A stretch of DNA of 64,000 nt. Origin: an uncultured Sutterella sp. GTDB lineage: Bacteria; Pseudomonadota; Gammaproteobacteria; Burkholderiales; Burkholderiaceae_F. Positions 40,624 to 49,619 of the stretch are shown piece by piece (the stretch's first letter is position 1; each line of letters opens with the position of its first letter). Position numbers and translations under genes: made by a program. The notes below the pieces were generated by a model that did no database searches, was not told the origin of the DNA, and worked only from the letters and a program-made list of their open reading frames with translations. The stretch is taken from assembly GCA_900542195.1 (NCBI GenBank), contig UQNA01000005.1, positions 1-64,000 on the forward strand. Direction: 5' to 3'.

Positions 40624-42140
40624 CAATTTCTTTTAACAACATTCCGAGCGGCGTAAGAGTGCCGCTTTTTTATGCCGAAGTAGACAACTCGATGGCCAAT
40701 ACCGCCGTCACGGGCCTTAAAACGCTCTTGATCGGCCGTATGACTCAGGGCAAGGCAACTCCGATGAGACCGGTACTGGTGACCGGCGACAGTCAGGGTA
40801 AAGATCTCTTCGGCCGCGGCTCTGAATTGGCCAGAATGAACACCGTTTATCGCAAAAACGACACGATCGGTGAAGTCTGGGCGATTCCGCTGGAAGATCC
40901 GACGGTGGGCACCGCAGCTTCCGGCACGGTGACGATTTCCGGAACACCGTCTGTCGGCGGAATTCTGAGCCTGTATGTCGGTGCCGACCGCGTGCAAGTC
41001 CCTGTAGGAGTGGAAAATGAGCCGTCTGAAATTGCCGAGGCAGCAGCTGCTGCGATTAATGCCAAGCCTGATCTTCCTGTGACGGCTGCCGCTTCCAAGA
41101 GTCAGGATGATGCGGAAGTTGAAGAAGGCTACGTCACGATCAGCGCCAAAAATAAAGGCGCTAACGGCAATGACATTAAGCTTGCCGTCAACGTTCAGGG
41201 CTACGGAGCTGGTGAAGAAACTCCGGAAGGCTTGGCCGTCAAGATTGACGCGATGGCCGGCGGTACTGGGTATCCGGATTTTGAAGCTCTGGACTTTGTA
41301 AAGGCAATGGGAGACGAAGCTTACGACTTTATCCTTCTGCCCTACTCCGACGTTTCTTCTTTGGACTATTTCAAAGAGGTTATGAACGATACCTCCGGCC
41401 GATGGTCCTACAGTAAACAGGTGTACGGGCATGTCTACACCTGCAAGCGAGGCACGATCAACGAGCTGCAGATCTTCGGCAGCGCGCGTAACGATCAGCA
41501 CGCCACGATTATCGGTGTCGAGCCGGATGTTCCGTCCATGGCGGTTGAGGTGCTTGCTGCCTACGGAGCACAGAACGCAGCCAAAATCTCCATTGATCCG
41601 GCGCGTCCGACTCAAACCCTTGAGCTGATCGGAATCACTTCGGCTCCTTACGGCAAGCGCTTTGTGATGGAAGAACGCCAGATCCTGCTCAATAACGGCA
41701 TTGCCACGCAGTACACGGAAGCCGGTTACATGCGTGTTGAGCGCGCCATCACAACGTATCAGAAGAATCGCTTCGGAGACGCGGATAACTCTTATCTCGA
41801 CTCTGAAACACTTCACACGCTTGCCTACATTTTGCGGGCGCTGCGCACTCGAATTACAAGTAAGTACCCGCGCCATAAGTTAGCAAGCGACGGGACACGA
41901 TTCGGAGCCGGTCAAGCAGTTGTCACGCCTTCCATTATCAGAGGCGAAATTATTTCTCTCTACAAGCAGCTGGAAGACAAAGCCATCGTTGAGAACACGG
42001 CGCTCTTTGCGAAATACCTCATCGTCGAGCGAAACAAAGACGATCCGAACCGAGTGGATGTCTTGCTGCCGCCGGATCTGGTTAACCAGCTCCGAATTTT
42101 CGCGGTTCTGGCTCAGTTCCGACTCCAATTTAACGAATAA
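40620..42140 (+). CDS. Contractile tail sheath protein, Mu gpL-like
   Basis: 506 aa. Start GTG after TTTGGAGCAAGAAAA. ITISFNNIPS-type N-terminus, then VRVPLFYAEVDNSMANTAVT and LKTLLIGRM, the conserved Mu gpL opening; the C-terminal half (NNGIATQYTEAGYMRVERAI and VVTPSIIRGEIISLYKQLED) holds the tube-contacting fold. Shows that the phage has a contractile (myovirus) tail. Confidence 0.94.
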   Translation: MTISFNNIPSGVRVPLFYAEVDNSMANTAVTGLKTLLIGRMTQGKATPMRPVLVTGDSQGKDLFGRGSELARMNTVYRKNDTIGEVWAIPLEDPTVGTAASGTVTISGTPSVGGILSLYVGADRVQVPVGVENEPSEIAEAAAAAINAKPDLPVTAAASKSQDDAEVEEGYVTISAKNKGANGNDIKLAVNVQGYGAGEETPEGLAVKIDAMAGGTGYPDFEALDFVKAMGDEAYDFILLPYSDVSSLDYFKEVMNDTSGRWSYSKQVYGHVYTCKRGTINELQIFGSARNDQHATIIGVEPDVPSMAVEVLAAYGAQNAAKISIDPARPTQTLELIGITSAPYGKRFVMEERQILLNNGIATQYTEAGYMRVERAITTYQKNRFGDADNSYLDSETLHTLAYILRALRTRITSKYPRHKLASDGTRFGAGQAVVTPSIIRGEIISLYKQLEDKAIVENTALFAKYLIVERNKDDPNRVDVLLPPDLVNQLRIFAVLAQFRLQFNE

Positions 42141-42151
42141 GGAATTTAAGA

Positions 42152-42505
42152 ATGCGCATTGCAGGTGTCTGCCATATCACTGTGGATGGCAAAAGTCTGG
42201 ATATTTCCGGCGGAATGACAATTCCGCTCTCCACGTCCACAAAAGAAACCATTGTGTCGACAAACGGATCGGTCCACTTCAAGGAAACGCCGATCGCCCC
42301 GTTCATTGACGGAACCTACCTGGTTACGCCGGACTTCCCGATTGAGGATCTGGACACCATGACGGAGGGCACGATCGTGGCCGAACTGGCCAACGGCAAG
42401 ACTTACACGCTCTCCGACGCATGGGTCGAAGGAGAGATGGACTTTGAAAGCGACGGCGGATCGGTGGGCATTAAGTTTGTCGGTCGGTCCGGGAGATGGT
42501 CATGA
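42152..42505 (+). CDS. Tail tube protein, Mu gpM-like
   Basis: 117 aa, beta-rich. ITVDGKSLDISGGMTIPLST opens a typical Mu tube protein, with GTIVAELANGKTYTLSDAWV and FESDGGSVGIKFVG at the end. AAGGAATTTAAGA precedes the ATG. Encoded directly after the sheath as in Mu. Confidence 0.9.
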   Translation: MRIAGVCHITVDGKSLDISGGMTIPLSTSTKETIVSTNGSVHFKETPIAPFIDGTYLVTPDFPIEDLDTMTEGTIVAELANGKTYTLSDAWVEGEMDFESDGGSVGIKFVGRSGRWS

Positions 42506-42792
42506 GAGAAGAAGTCTACGAATTAGAAGATCCGGTTGATGTTTCCGGAAACAAAGTCTCAATCGTCCGACTTAAACGTCCGGACTTCGATTTGATCTGT
42601 GAGCTTGGGCTTCCTGCAGATTGCTCGAGCCAGCAGGAGCAGCTCAAACTCCTTCGCGAGTACGTCATCCGGCTCTCGGGTCTGCCGAAAGAAACTGTGG
42701 GCCGTTTTGGTGTTGCCGACTCGATGGAGCTGGTCTCGAAGGTGGGAAGTTTTTTTACACGCTCGGACTCAGCGACAAGAAAACGGCCGTAA
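42502..42792 (+). CDS. Tail assembly chaperone, short form (Mu gp41-like, G protein)
   Basis: 96 aa, ATG overlapping the tube stop (ATGA), preceded by GGGAGATGGTC. VYELEDPVDVSGNKVSIVRL is the family start. In the zero frame it ends at 42792 with a short SDSATRKRP tail. A T7 slippery run at 42750-42756 lets some ribosomes shift and make the longer form. G-type chaperones bind the tape measure protein during tail assembly. Confidence 0.88.
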   Translation: MREEVYELEDPVDVSGNKVSIVRLKRPDFDLICELGLPADCSSQQEQLKLLREYVIRLSGLPKETVGRFGVADSMELVSKVGSFFTRSDSATRKRP

Positions 42793-42968
42793 AGCTGTTC
42801 TACAACACGGCGCGTTTTTGGGGCGAGCGTCCGACGGAGCTTGCTCGGGAGCCTTTTTCACGAGTTATCGAACTTGCGAAAGAGGCTCTTCGCATTATTG
42901 AGGAAGAAAAATCATGGCAGGAAAAGAATACAGCCTCAAGGCGATCCTATCCGCGACGGACCGGATAA
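42502..42968 (+). CDS. Tail assembly chaperone, frameshifted long form (G-T)
   Basis: A -1 shift on T TTT TTT (42750-42756; zero-frame codons TTT TTT) leads into YTLGLSDKKTAVKLFYNTAR, then FWGERPTELAREPFSRVIEL, to the stop at 42968, for a product of about 155 aa. The T part overlaps the tape-measure start (42914). Conserved order and slippery site match the known G/GT arrangement of long-tailed phages; in Mu it is gp41/gp42. Confidence 0.85.
42750..42756 (+). promoter_or_regulatory. Programmed -1 frameshift site
   Basis: Seven T residues positioned as T TTT TTT relative to the chaperone reading frame, followed by ACAC. Confidence 0.85.
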
Positions 42969-44464
42969 GTCCGGTATTAAAGAAGGTTGACTCCAATATC
43001 GGCAAAGTCGGCCGCTCTTTTTCTTCTTTTGCTAAGGCCTCCGTCTCGCTTGCCTCCAAGCTCGCCCTTCCCCTTACGGCGCTCGGCGGTGTCGGAGGTT
43101 TCAGTCTGAAGGCTGCGGTCGATAAGTTCACCTCTTTAGGAGACTCTATCGATAAAGCCAGTAAAAGAGCGGGGGTCGGTGTCGAATCTCTGCAGAAGTT
43201 GCGTTACGCAGCAGGCCTCGGAGGGATGTCTGCTGACCAAATGGATCAGGCCTTAAGTAAGCTCACGGACAACATGGGCAAAGCTGCCAGAGGCGAAAAC
43301 AAGAATCTGGCAGCTATCTTCAAGCGCCTCGGTATTTCTCTGAAAGACTCTAAAGGTCAGATAAGGGATGCGGCCGATGTCATGCGAAATTTGGCTCAGG
43401 CCGTCAAAAACAATGAGTCTCCGGCTGTCCGGATGCGCATCTTGACGGCAGCCTTCGGTGAGGAACTGTCTAAACGGATGATTCCCGTACTCGAAGGCGG
43501 AGCAAAAAGCCTGGATGACATGGGCGAACAGGCTTCCAAGCTTGGTTTAGTGATGGACCAGGACATGGTCGCAAAGTCCGCTCATCTGACAGATACGCTG
43601 AGCACCTTTTCTCAAGTTGTCGACGGTGTCAGCGCTCAAGTCGGAGCTGCTTTGGCGCCGACGATTGAAGGCATTGTGATTCGGATGCAGGATTGGCTTG
43701 TGGCCAATAAAGATCTGATCGCGCAAAGACTGGACGGCCTCTTTGAGAAGGTCTCCAAGGCAATTGCCGAAGTTGATTTTGAAAAGGTTGTCGACGGCGT
43801 CTTTGATTTCATTGACGGAGTCATGGAGTTTGTCGATTCGGTCGGCGGCTGGGAAAACATCATCAAGGGCTTTGGCGCCCTTCTGGGCGTTTCTTTAGTC
43901 GGTGATCTCCTGAGCGTCGGAAAAGAACTCTACGGCGTCGGAGCAGCAGTGACTGCAGCCTTCGGGCCTTGGGGACTTCTGGCCGGTGCGGCGATCGGAG
44001 CCGGCATTGCGATTTGGAAGAATTGGGATGAAATCTTGGCCAAATTTGATGCCTCCTTCCCGAATCTCTCTAAAGCCCTTTCGGATATTCCCGGGAACTT
44101 TACAAGAGGCTGGGATGACGCGACCAAACAAATTAAGGAACTTTGGGACGGTCTGGTTAAGCGCTGGGAGAGCGTTAAGAACACGCTTTCTTGGGGCAAC
44201 ATCAAAGGCAACCTGAGGGAGATGGTCGGTCTGTCAAGGACGGAAGCGCCGGAGCCTGCGGCTACACCGACGCTTAATGCTTCAGATATTGCTGCGATTA
44301 GCCAAAGAACTCAGAATCCGCAGGCAAGCGAAGTTGATAACCGTTTGGAAGTCACGCTTAAGCTGCCTCAAGGTTTTTCCGCAGCAGTGGATAAGGTCGA
44401 TTCCAACGGCGGCTCGATGCGTGCGACCACTCAGAACTACTCTTTTATAGGGGTTGATCAATGA
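42914..44464 (+). CDS. Tail tape measure protein
   Basis: 516 aa, mostly helical, setting tail length; short for this role, so a short tail is expected. SLKAILSATDRISPVLKKVD is the usual Mu-type start. A hydrophobic stretch (about residues 355-375: GPWGLLAGAAIGAGIAI) likely inserts in the host membrane, and WDEILAKFDASF and KELWDGLVKRWESVK are Trp-containing helices seen in tape measures. GAGGAAGAAAAATC precedes the ATG. Confidence 0.92.
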   Translation: MAGKEYSLKAILSATDRISPVLKKVDSNIGKVGRSFSSFAKASVSLASKLALPLTALGGVGGFSLKAAVDKFTSLGDSIDKASKRAGVGVESLQKLRYAAGLGGMSADQMDQALSKLTDNMGKAARGENKNLAAIFKRLGISLKDSKGQIRDAADVMRNLAQAVKNNESPAVRMRILTAAFGEELSKRMIPVLEGGAKSLDDMGEQASKLGLVMDQDMVAKSAHLTDTLSTFSQVVDGVSAQVGAALAPTIEGIVIRMQDWLVANKDLIAQRLDGLFEKVSKAIAEVDFEKVVDGVFDFIDGVMEFVDSVGGWENIIKGFGALLGVSLVGDLLSVGKELYGVGAAVTAAFGPWGLLAGAAIGAGIAIWKNWDEILAKFDASFPNLSKALSDIPGNFTRGWDDATKQIKELWDGLVKRWESVKNTLSWGNIKGNLREMVGLSRTEAPEPAATPTLNASDIAAISQRTQNPQASEVDNRLEVTLKLPQGFSAAVDKVDSNGGSMRATTQNYSFIGVDQ

Positions 44465-45684
44465 ATGCACCTCAATTGAGACGGGCGTCCTTCCGTGGAG
44501 TTCCCTTTGAGGTGACCTCCTCTAATCTCTCGATTGGAAGACGTACTCAGACCTTTGAGTATCCTCAGAGGGACGATCCTTTTACGGAGGATATGGGGCG
44601 CTCTAAGCGCACGATCCGAATTACGGCTTTTGTCGTCGGATACGACTACATCGCCCGGATGAAGCGGTTGATTGCGGCCTGCGAAAAGCCCGGCAGCGGA
44701 CGTCTGATCCATCCGTGGCTGGGGTCGATGGAGGTTACGCCGACGGACCTTTCCGCTCCGGTTTTTGAATCGAACCGTATAGCTTCCGTTTCTCTGACTT
44801 TTGTCGAGAGCGGAAAGCTGCAGTATCCGAATGCTCTTTTGGACGTCGGAGCAAAGTGCCTTTCTGCAGCTCAGCTGCTTGTAAATGCTGAGTTCGATGA
44901 GTTTGTGAAAACCTTTGATCTGACCGGAGCCCAGGATTTTGTGAAAGAAGCCGTGGGGCTGGATCTGCAGGGGATTCTTAACAGCGAAACCGTTCAATCG
45001 GTTTGCGACGCCTTTGACCTGGCCGATGAGCTCGCGACACTCTCGCATGATGTCATTACATTAGCTGAAGGCGGCGCTGATGCTCTATTTAACCGGGTTT
45101 TGGACACTTACGGACTGCAGAGATTTGCGTCTACCGTCCACGCGTGGACGGATGTCTCTCACCGCTTCCGTTCCTTGACTCAGAGCTCAGAGCTAAACAG
45201 CGCGAAGCCTCAGGCAGTTGCATCCAGGACGACTTCCGAACGGATCGAAAAAGCCAATGCTGCAGGCCAGGCTATGATCAGGGGACTGTCTGTGGCCAAC
45301 ATGGTTGTTGCAGCGTCCGAAATCGGGACAAGCAACGATAGGCTGGATGCTTCAACACCGGTGCAGACAGCACCCTATGATGACTTAATCGCCGTAAGGA
45401 ACGAAATTCTGGAAGCGATTGATGAAGAATCCTTAAAAGTCTCCTCTGATTCGATTTATGAAGCGTTGTGTGAGTCTCGATCTGCAGTCTATGAGGCAAT
45501 TACGCAAAGAGCAGAGAATCAGGCGCGCCTGGTCAGCTTTAAGCCGTCTTCAGTGCAGCCGGCCTTAGTGCTGGCTTATGACTATTACGGCGATGCATCC
45601 AGAGAAGCGGAAATTGTCGGAAGAAACAAGATCCGGCATTCCGGCTTTGTTCCGGCGGTTGAATTGAAACTTTTGAATGAATGA
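44461..45684 (+). CDS. DNA circularization/tail protein, Mu gpN-like
   Basis: 407 aa. LRRASFRGVPFEVTSSNLSI, then FEYPQRDDPFTEDMGRSKRT and YPNA, the conserved N-terminal block of the Mu gpN family (annotated 'DNA circularization protein'; structurally a baseplate component). Starts within the tape-measure stop (ATGA). Followed by an interruption before gpP. Confidence 0.92.
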   Translation: MNAPQLRRASFRGVPFEVTSSNLSIGRRTQTFEYPQRDDPFTEDMGRSKRTIRITAFVVGYDYIARMKRLIAACEKPGSGRLIHPWLGSMEVTPTDLSAPVFESNRIASVSLTFVESGKLQYPNALLDVGAKCLSAAQLLVNAEFDEFVKTFDLTGAQDFVKEAVGLDLQGILNSETVQSVCDAFDLADELATLSHDVITLAEGGADALFNRVLDTYGLQRFASTVHAWTDVSHRFRSLTQSSELNSAKPQAVASRTTSERIEKANAAGQAMIRGLSVANMVVAASEIGTSNDRLDASTPVQTAPYDDLIAVRNEILEAIDEESLKVSSDSIYEALCESRSAVYEAITQRAENQARLVSFKPSSVQPALVLAYDYYGDASREAEIVGRNKIRHSGFVPAVELKLLNE

Positions 45685-45691
45685 GGCGGTG

Positions 45692-45847
45692 ATGAAGATC
45701 AATTGGAATAACTGGATCGTCATTCAGATTTCGGCGTTTGTGCTTTTTCTGCTGATAGGTGCTCCGGCAATAATGTTTTGGGAGCCTCTCTTGAGGGCAG
45801 TATTGCACTGGACAGTGTTTCAACTGTTCGGAATAGCACTACCTTAA
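45692..45847 (+). CDS. Possible small membrane protein, 51 aa
   Basis: TGAGGCGGTG precedes the ATG. MKINWNNWIVIQISAFVLFL then LIGAPAIMFWEPLLRAVLHW: one or two hydrophobic helices. It lies 7 bp after gpN in the tail operon but is antisense to the 3' part of the 45720-46130 gene. Only one of the two may be real in the overlap. Low confidence. Confidence 0.35.
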   Translation: MKINWNNWIVIQISAFVLFLLIGAPAIMFWEPLLRAVLHWTVFQLFGIALP

Positions 45848-46130
45848 AGTCTTGGGCAAACACTCCTAATAGGAATCCTCCGAAAAGACTGACGATGGCT
45901 ATTTTCCAGGCTGTTCTGGAAGAAGCTCTGCTGAGCTCTTGGGCTAATTGTTCCGTACTTTTTTGAAAATCTTTCCGGATAAGGTCGATACCGTTGAGCA
46001 GGTCTTCCCGGTTCTTATCCAGAAGGTATTCCGGATAAGCTGCCATGAATTCCAAGCGTTTTTGTTTTGCTTCGGATAGCTTTTTGTAGCTCTCAATGAT
46101 GTCCTTGGGGATTTCCGGAGGATTGGTCAT
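45720..46130 (-). CDS. Single-pass membrane protein, probable moron within the tail operon
   Basis: 136 aa from the ATG at 46130 (MTNPPEIPKDIIESYKKLSE), CATAGGTTAAAT upstream. A charged helical N-terminal half (about 85 residues) is followed by one membrane helix (AWKIAIVSLFGGFLLGVFA) and a polar tail. It runs against the tail operon, between gpN and gpP, so it needs its own promoter and is likely expressed in the lysogen; superinfection exclusion is a reasonable guess only. No family recognised. Confidence 0.6.
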   Translation of the reverse strand: MTNPPEIPKDIIESYKKLSEAKQKRLEFMAAYPEYLLDKNREDLLNGIDLIRKDFQKSTEQLAQELSRASSRTAWKIAIVSLFGGFLLGVFAQDFKVVLFRTVETLSSAILPSREAPKTLLPEHLSAEKAQTPKSE

Positions 46131-46139
46131 ATTTAACCT

Positions 46140-47240
46140 ATGCAAGTTAATTCCAAATCAAATAATACGGTAACGCTTTACGTTAACGGCCGAAAGTATG
46201 AAAACTGGCTGAATGTCAGCATTACCTGCGCGCTGCAGACGCTGGCGAGAACTTTCACGGTTTCGGCCACCCGCGATAAAGAGGATTTGACGCTGGGAGT
46301 GAAGCCCGGAGACAGCGTTCAGGTTTTTATCGGTGAAGATCGCGTGCTCACAGGGTACATAACGAAGCGCGAGGTTTCGTACAACGCTTCCGGATCTTCT
46401 ATCAGGATTTCAGGCGCCAGTAAAACGGTTGATCTGCAGGACTGCTGCATGCCGATGGAGTATCCGGTTTCGTATAAAAATCAAACGAATCTTCAGAACT
46501 TGCAGTCGGTTTGTCGGGCTTATGACATTAAGGTTGTGGACCAAGTAGGTGCAGTGGATCGCAGAAACCTGGAGTTTACGAGAACCGAGAAGCTCGGAAG
46601 TGCCATTCAGAACTACCTTCGCAAAAACGGGCTGCTGCTTACTGACAACGAATATGGAGATTTGGTAATTGCGGAAGCAGGCTCCGGAGGTGCTTGCGAA
46701 GACGCAATTCAGTTGGGTGTTAACGTTCTCGAAGGTTCACATTCCGCAGATTACTCAAAACTTTACAGTGAGTATGTGACGCTGGGGCAAGCGGCTAACG
46801 TACTGAGCGAACTTCCCGTTTCTTCTAACCAGTTAAAGGCTGAGGCGACGGATTCAAGCGCGACACGCCGCCGTTGTTTGGTTCAGTTGGAGAGTGGAAA
46901 CGCTTCCTCAGAAATTCTGAAAAAACGAGTTGGTGTCTTACAAAGTGTCAGCAGCGGAGAATCTGAGTTCCTTTCTTACACTGTTCAGGGCTGGAGGCAA
47001 AGCAGCGGAAATCTCTGGAAGGTAAATTGCTTAGTAAAAGTTTCGGACGATTTGCTGAACATTAACTCCAATACGTCATGGGTAACTTCGGAAGTTTCTT
47101 ATTCTTTGAGCCGTTCCGGAACGACGTGTTCTCTTAAGTTGAAAAAGCCGTTTTGTTACACACTGATGAGAGAGCCGGATGCGAAGAAGATTAAAATTGA
47201 AGACGAAGAAATAAAGAAAGACAGCGGGAGAATTCCATGA
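46140..47240 (+). CDS. Baseplate hub protein, Mu gpP-like
   Basis: 366 aa. TLYVNGRKYENWLNVSITCA, then FTVSATRD and VKPGDSVQVFIGEDRVLTGY, the gpP/gp27-like hub start; TKREVSYNASGSSIRISGAS follows. The start lies 9 bp from that of the divergent moron gene, so the upstream insertion came right up to this gene; no ribosome binding site is obvious. Confidence 0.9.
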   Translation: MQVNSKSNNTVTLYVNGRKYENWLNVSITCALQTLARTFTVSATRDKEDLTLGVKPGDSVQVFIGEDRVLTGYITKREVSYNASGSSIRISGASKTVDLQDCCMPMEYPVSYKNQTNLQNLQSVCRAYDIKVVDQVGAVDRRNLEFTRTEKLGSAIQNYLRKNGLLLTDNEYGDLVIAEAGSGGACEDAIQLGVNVLEGSHSADYSKLYSEYVTLGQAANVLSELPVSSNQLKAEATDSSATRRRCLVQLESGNASSEILKKRVGVLQSVSSGESEFLSYTVQGWRQSSGNLWKVNCLVKVSDDLLNINSNTSWVTSEVSYSLSRSGTTCSLKLKKPFCYTLMREPDAKKIKIEDEEIKKDSGRIP

Positions 47241-47542
47241 ACAAAATCTGCTTCTTAACAATCGCTTTGAGTTTCTTCCTATCTTCACCGGTAATGGCCG
47301 GACTGAAGTGTGACCGCCTCCCAAATGGAGACGCTGCCAACTGTGTTTGGATTGACGGCTATCGTGATCCGATGACGGTCATTACAACTCCGCCCGCTTC
47401 TCCGGCCGTTCAGAAAAAACAACGTCAGGCCGAATTTGAAGAAGCCCTTCAAAGGGAAGTCGATCACAGAATGTTTACCGAGAATATTTCTTCAGCTCAG
47501 GCTATTGAGGACATTCTGGCCGGACGTCCGCGCCGCAAGTAA
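47237..47542 (+). CDS. Small exported phage protein, unknown function
   Basis: 101 aa with a signal peptide (MNKICFLTIALSFFLSSPVM, cleavage near AG) and a mature part containing two Cys (CDRLPNGDAANCVWIDGYRD). That part could form one disulphide. A Pro-rich linker and charged helix follow. Overlaps the gpP stop. An exported protein in the middle of a baseplate operon is unusual. It may be lysogenic cargo or an envelope-active factor. Confidence 0.65.
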   Translation: MNKICFLTIALSFFLSSPVMAGLKCDRLPNGDAANCVWIDGYRDPMTVITTPPASPAVQKKQRQAEFEEALQREVDHRMFTENISSAQAIEDILAGRPRRK

Positions 47543-47563
47543 ATAAAAAAATCTTTAGAAACC

Positions 47564-47592
47564 ACCCGTCGCTATGGCGGGTTTATTTTTGC
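47564..47592 (+). terminator. Terminator-like hairpin inside the baseplate operon
   Basis: ACCCG/CGGGT stem (47564-47582) followed by TTATTTTT, between the exported protein and gp45 genes. Confidence 0.65.
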
Positions 47593-47601
47593 CTAAAAAC
47601 T

Positions 47602-48138
47602 ATGAATTTGGTTACTGCGCTCATCAATAGAGCCGTTGTCGGCGCTAAGAATGGAGCTCGTAAGCTCCGAACGCTCCAGATCGAGCTTCTGGATGGCGAT
47701 GTCCGGCAGCCCGTTGAGCATTTTGAGCCCTATGGATTCACGTCCGAACCGCTGCAGGATGCTGAAGCTTTGGCCGTATCTTTGGGCGGAGATCGTGACC
47801 ATACGATTGCGGTGATAGTCACTGACAGACGGTACCGGCCTGTCAATCTAAAAGACGGAGAGGTTGTCGTCTTTGATGACTTGGGCCGAAAAGTTTTTCT
47901 CTCCAGGGACGGGATAAAAGTTGAAGGAGTAAATAGCCCGGTGACGGTTAAAACAACGGCGTCTGTCCTAGTGGACGCGCCGCTGACAAAATGCACCGGC
48001 AATTTGGAAGTAGGCGGAAACATCGTGGCCGCAGGCGAGATCCAAGACAAAGGAGGTGCTTATTCAATGTCCGGGATGCGAGGAACTTACAACAGTCACA
48101 CGCATAACGGAGGGCCTTCTCCGGATCAAAAGATGTAA
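47602..48138 (+). CDS. Baseplate assembly/spike protein, Mu gp45-like
   Basis: 178 aa. Central OB-like region (GGDRDHTIAVIVTDRRYRPV, LKDGEVVVFDDLGRKVFLSR) then beta-helical repeats (VNSPVTVKTTASVLVDAPLT) and the spike-tip motif GTYNSHTHNGGPSPDQKM with the His pair expected to bind the tip metal. Pierces the outer membrane on contraction. Confidence 0.92.
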   Translation: MNLVTALINRAVVGAKNGARKLRTLQIELLDGDVRQPVEHFEPYGFTSEPLQDAEALAVSLGGDRDHTIAVIVTDRRYRPVNLKDGEVVVFDDLGRKVFLSRDGIKVEGVNSPVTVKTTASVLVDAPLTKCTGNLEVGGNIVAAGEIQDKGGAYSMSGMRGTYNSHTHNGGPSPDQKM

Positions 48139-48168
48139 TCGCAGCGAATTTTTAATTGGTAGAGATCG

Positions 48169-48582
48169 ATGCAGTTTTATCTAAATGGTGCTGAGGCGAC
48201 CCTAACCGATTTCGCAAGGGATGACTTGGCAAGGGCTGTGGTGAACAGCCTTTTTTCATGGGCGCGAGCAGAAGAAGATGACGAAAGACCGAGTGAATCC
48301 AAGATGGGCTGGTGGGCGGATTCTTACTCCGATGAAGGAGATAAGTTCGGCTCCCGTCTGTGGCTGCTGATGCGCTCCAGTCGTACTTCTGAAGATATTG
48401 CTTTAGCTGAAGAGTACGCATTGGAGGCCCTGCAGTGGATGCTGGATGACAACATTGCAGCGGAAATTAAAGCAGCCGCTGAGCTCGATAGCTTTGAGCG
48501 CCTAAATCTTCAGATTGAAATTGTTCGTCCTGACGGGAAGAGCTTAACAGCTCGTTTCGCGGATGTTTGGAGCGAATTATGA
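48169..48582 (+). CDS. Baseplate wedge protein, Mu gp46-like
   Basis: 137 aa. WWADSYSDEGDKFGSRLWLL is the GP46-family signature, with a helical C-terminus and a final FADVWSEL. Comparable to gp25/gpW baseplate lysozyme-fold proteins. Its stop overlaps the gp47-like start. Confidence 0.9.
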   Translation: MQFYLNGAEATLTDFARDDLARAVVNSLFSWARAEEDDERPSESKMGWWADSYSDEGDKFGSRLWLLMRSSRTSEDIALAEEYALEALQWMLDDNIAAEIKAAAELDSFERLNLQIEIVRPDGKSLTARFADVWSEL

Positions 48583-49619
48583 GTTTTGAAAGACCGACGC
48601 TGAAGGAAATTATTGACCGATTGGACGGCGAAACACAGAGCCGCCTGTCGGTTCCTCAGTTAAGACGATCAAACGCCAAAGTTTTTGATCGCGTTTTAGC
48701 CGGCGCAGCCCATTCGTTGTACGGATACATCAGTTATCTGAATAGACAGCAGTTCTTCGATACTGCAGAAAGTGAGTATCTGGATCGGTGGGCATCGATT
48801 TACGGATTGCTGAGAAAGAAGGCAACGAGAGCGTCTGGGACAGTTACGTTTAGTTTTTCCGCTGATTTGGTAAACGTGCCTGTCGGTACGATCCTTCAGT
48901 CCGATGACGGTGTCCAGTACCAAACGACCGGGGCAGTTGCCTCAGACGGAAAAGCTGCCGTGGAAGCATTAAATGACGGTGTTATTGGAAATCAGCAGGA
49001 CGGTGATGTTCTGACACTGGTTTCTCCGATTATTGGCGTTTTCAGCGAAGTCGAAATTATTAAGCTCGGAGGCGGCTCGGAAGCTGAAAGTGATGACAGC
49101 CTGAGGGCGCGTCTCTTAAGCAGAGTTCGCGAGACTCCTTGCGGCGGCACCTCTTCGGACTACGTTCAATGGGCGCTCGAAGTTCCTGGCGTCACCAGAG
49201 CGTGGTGCTTTCCTCAGGAAAAAGGTGAAGGGACTGTTACGGTCCGTTTTGTTTGTGACGGTTATGAAAACATTGTTCCGGACAAAGCAATGCTGGATAA
49301 AGTTTTTGCCCACATTGACGGGTTAAGACCTGTGACAGCTCACCTTTATGTTTACGCGCCTGAGATTAAACCGGTCAACATCAAAATATCCGGACTTCTT
49401 CCTGATGACGCCGAAGTTAGAGCGGCAGTTCAACAGGAACTTCGAGATCTGTTTGCTCGTGAGGGCGCTCCGGGACAGCGAATTTATCTTTCTCATATCC
49501 GGGCGGCAATCAGTGCCGCATTAGGAGAAGAAGATCATACAGTTGTTCTGCCGACGTCCGATCCGATTCCGGATAGCAATAACGAGTTGTTGTCGCTAGG
49601 AGAAATCACATGGCAGTAA
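48579..49619 (+). CDS. Baseplate J-like protein, Mu gp47-like
   Basis: 346 aa from ATG 48579 (MSFERPTLKEIIDRLDGETQ) overlapping the previous stop (ATGA). YLDRWASIYGLLRKKATRAS, then VPVGTILQSDDGVQYQTTGA and GGTSSDYVQWALEVPGVTRA are baseplate J landmarks. Wedge component connecting hub and fibres. Confidence 0.94.
   Translation: MSFERPTLKEIIDRLDGETQSRLSVPQLRRSNAKVFDRVLAGAAHSLYGYISYLNRQQFFDTAESEYLDRWASIYGLLRKKATRASGTVTFSFSADLVNVPVGTILQSDDGVQYQTTGAVASDGKAAVEALNDGVIGNQQDGDVLTLVSPIIGVFSEVEIIKLGGGSEAESDDSLRARLLSRVRETPCGGTSSDYVQWALEVPGVTRAWCFPQEKGEGTVTVRFVCDGYENIVPDKAMLDKVFAHIDGLRPVTAHLYVYAPEIKPVNIKISGLLPDDAEVRAAVQQELRDLFAREGAPGQRIYLSHIRAAISAALGEEDHTVVLPTSDPIPDSNNELLSLGEITWQ

Noticed and set aside
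40491..41876. 461-codon minus-strand frame opposite the tail sheath gene
   Set aside because: Antisense shadow of a certain Mu-like sheath gene; Arg/His/Val-rich with no start signal.
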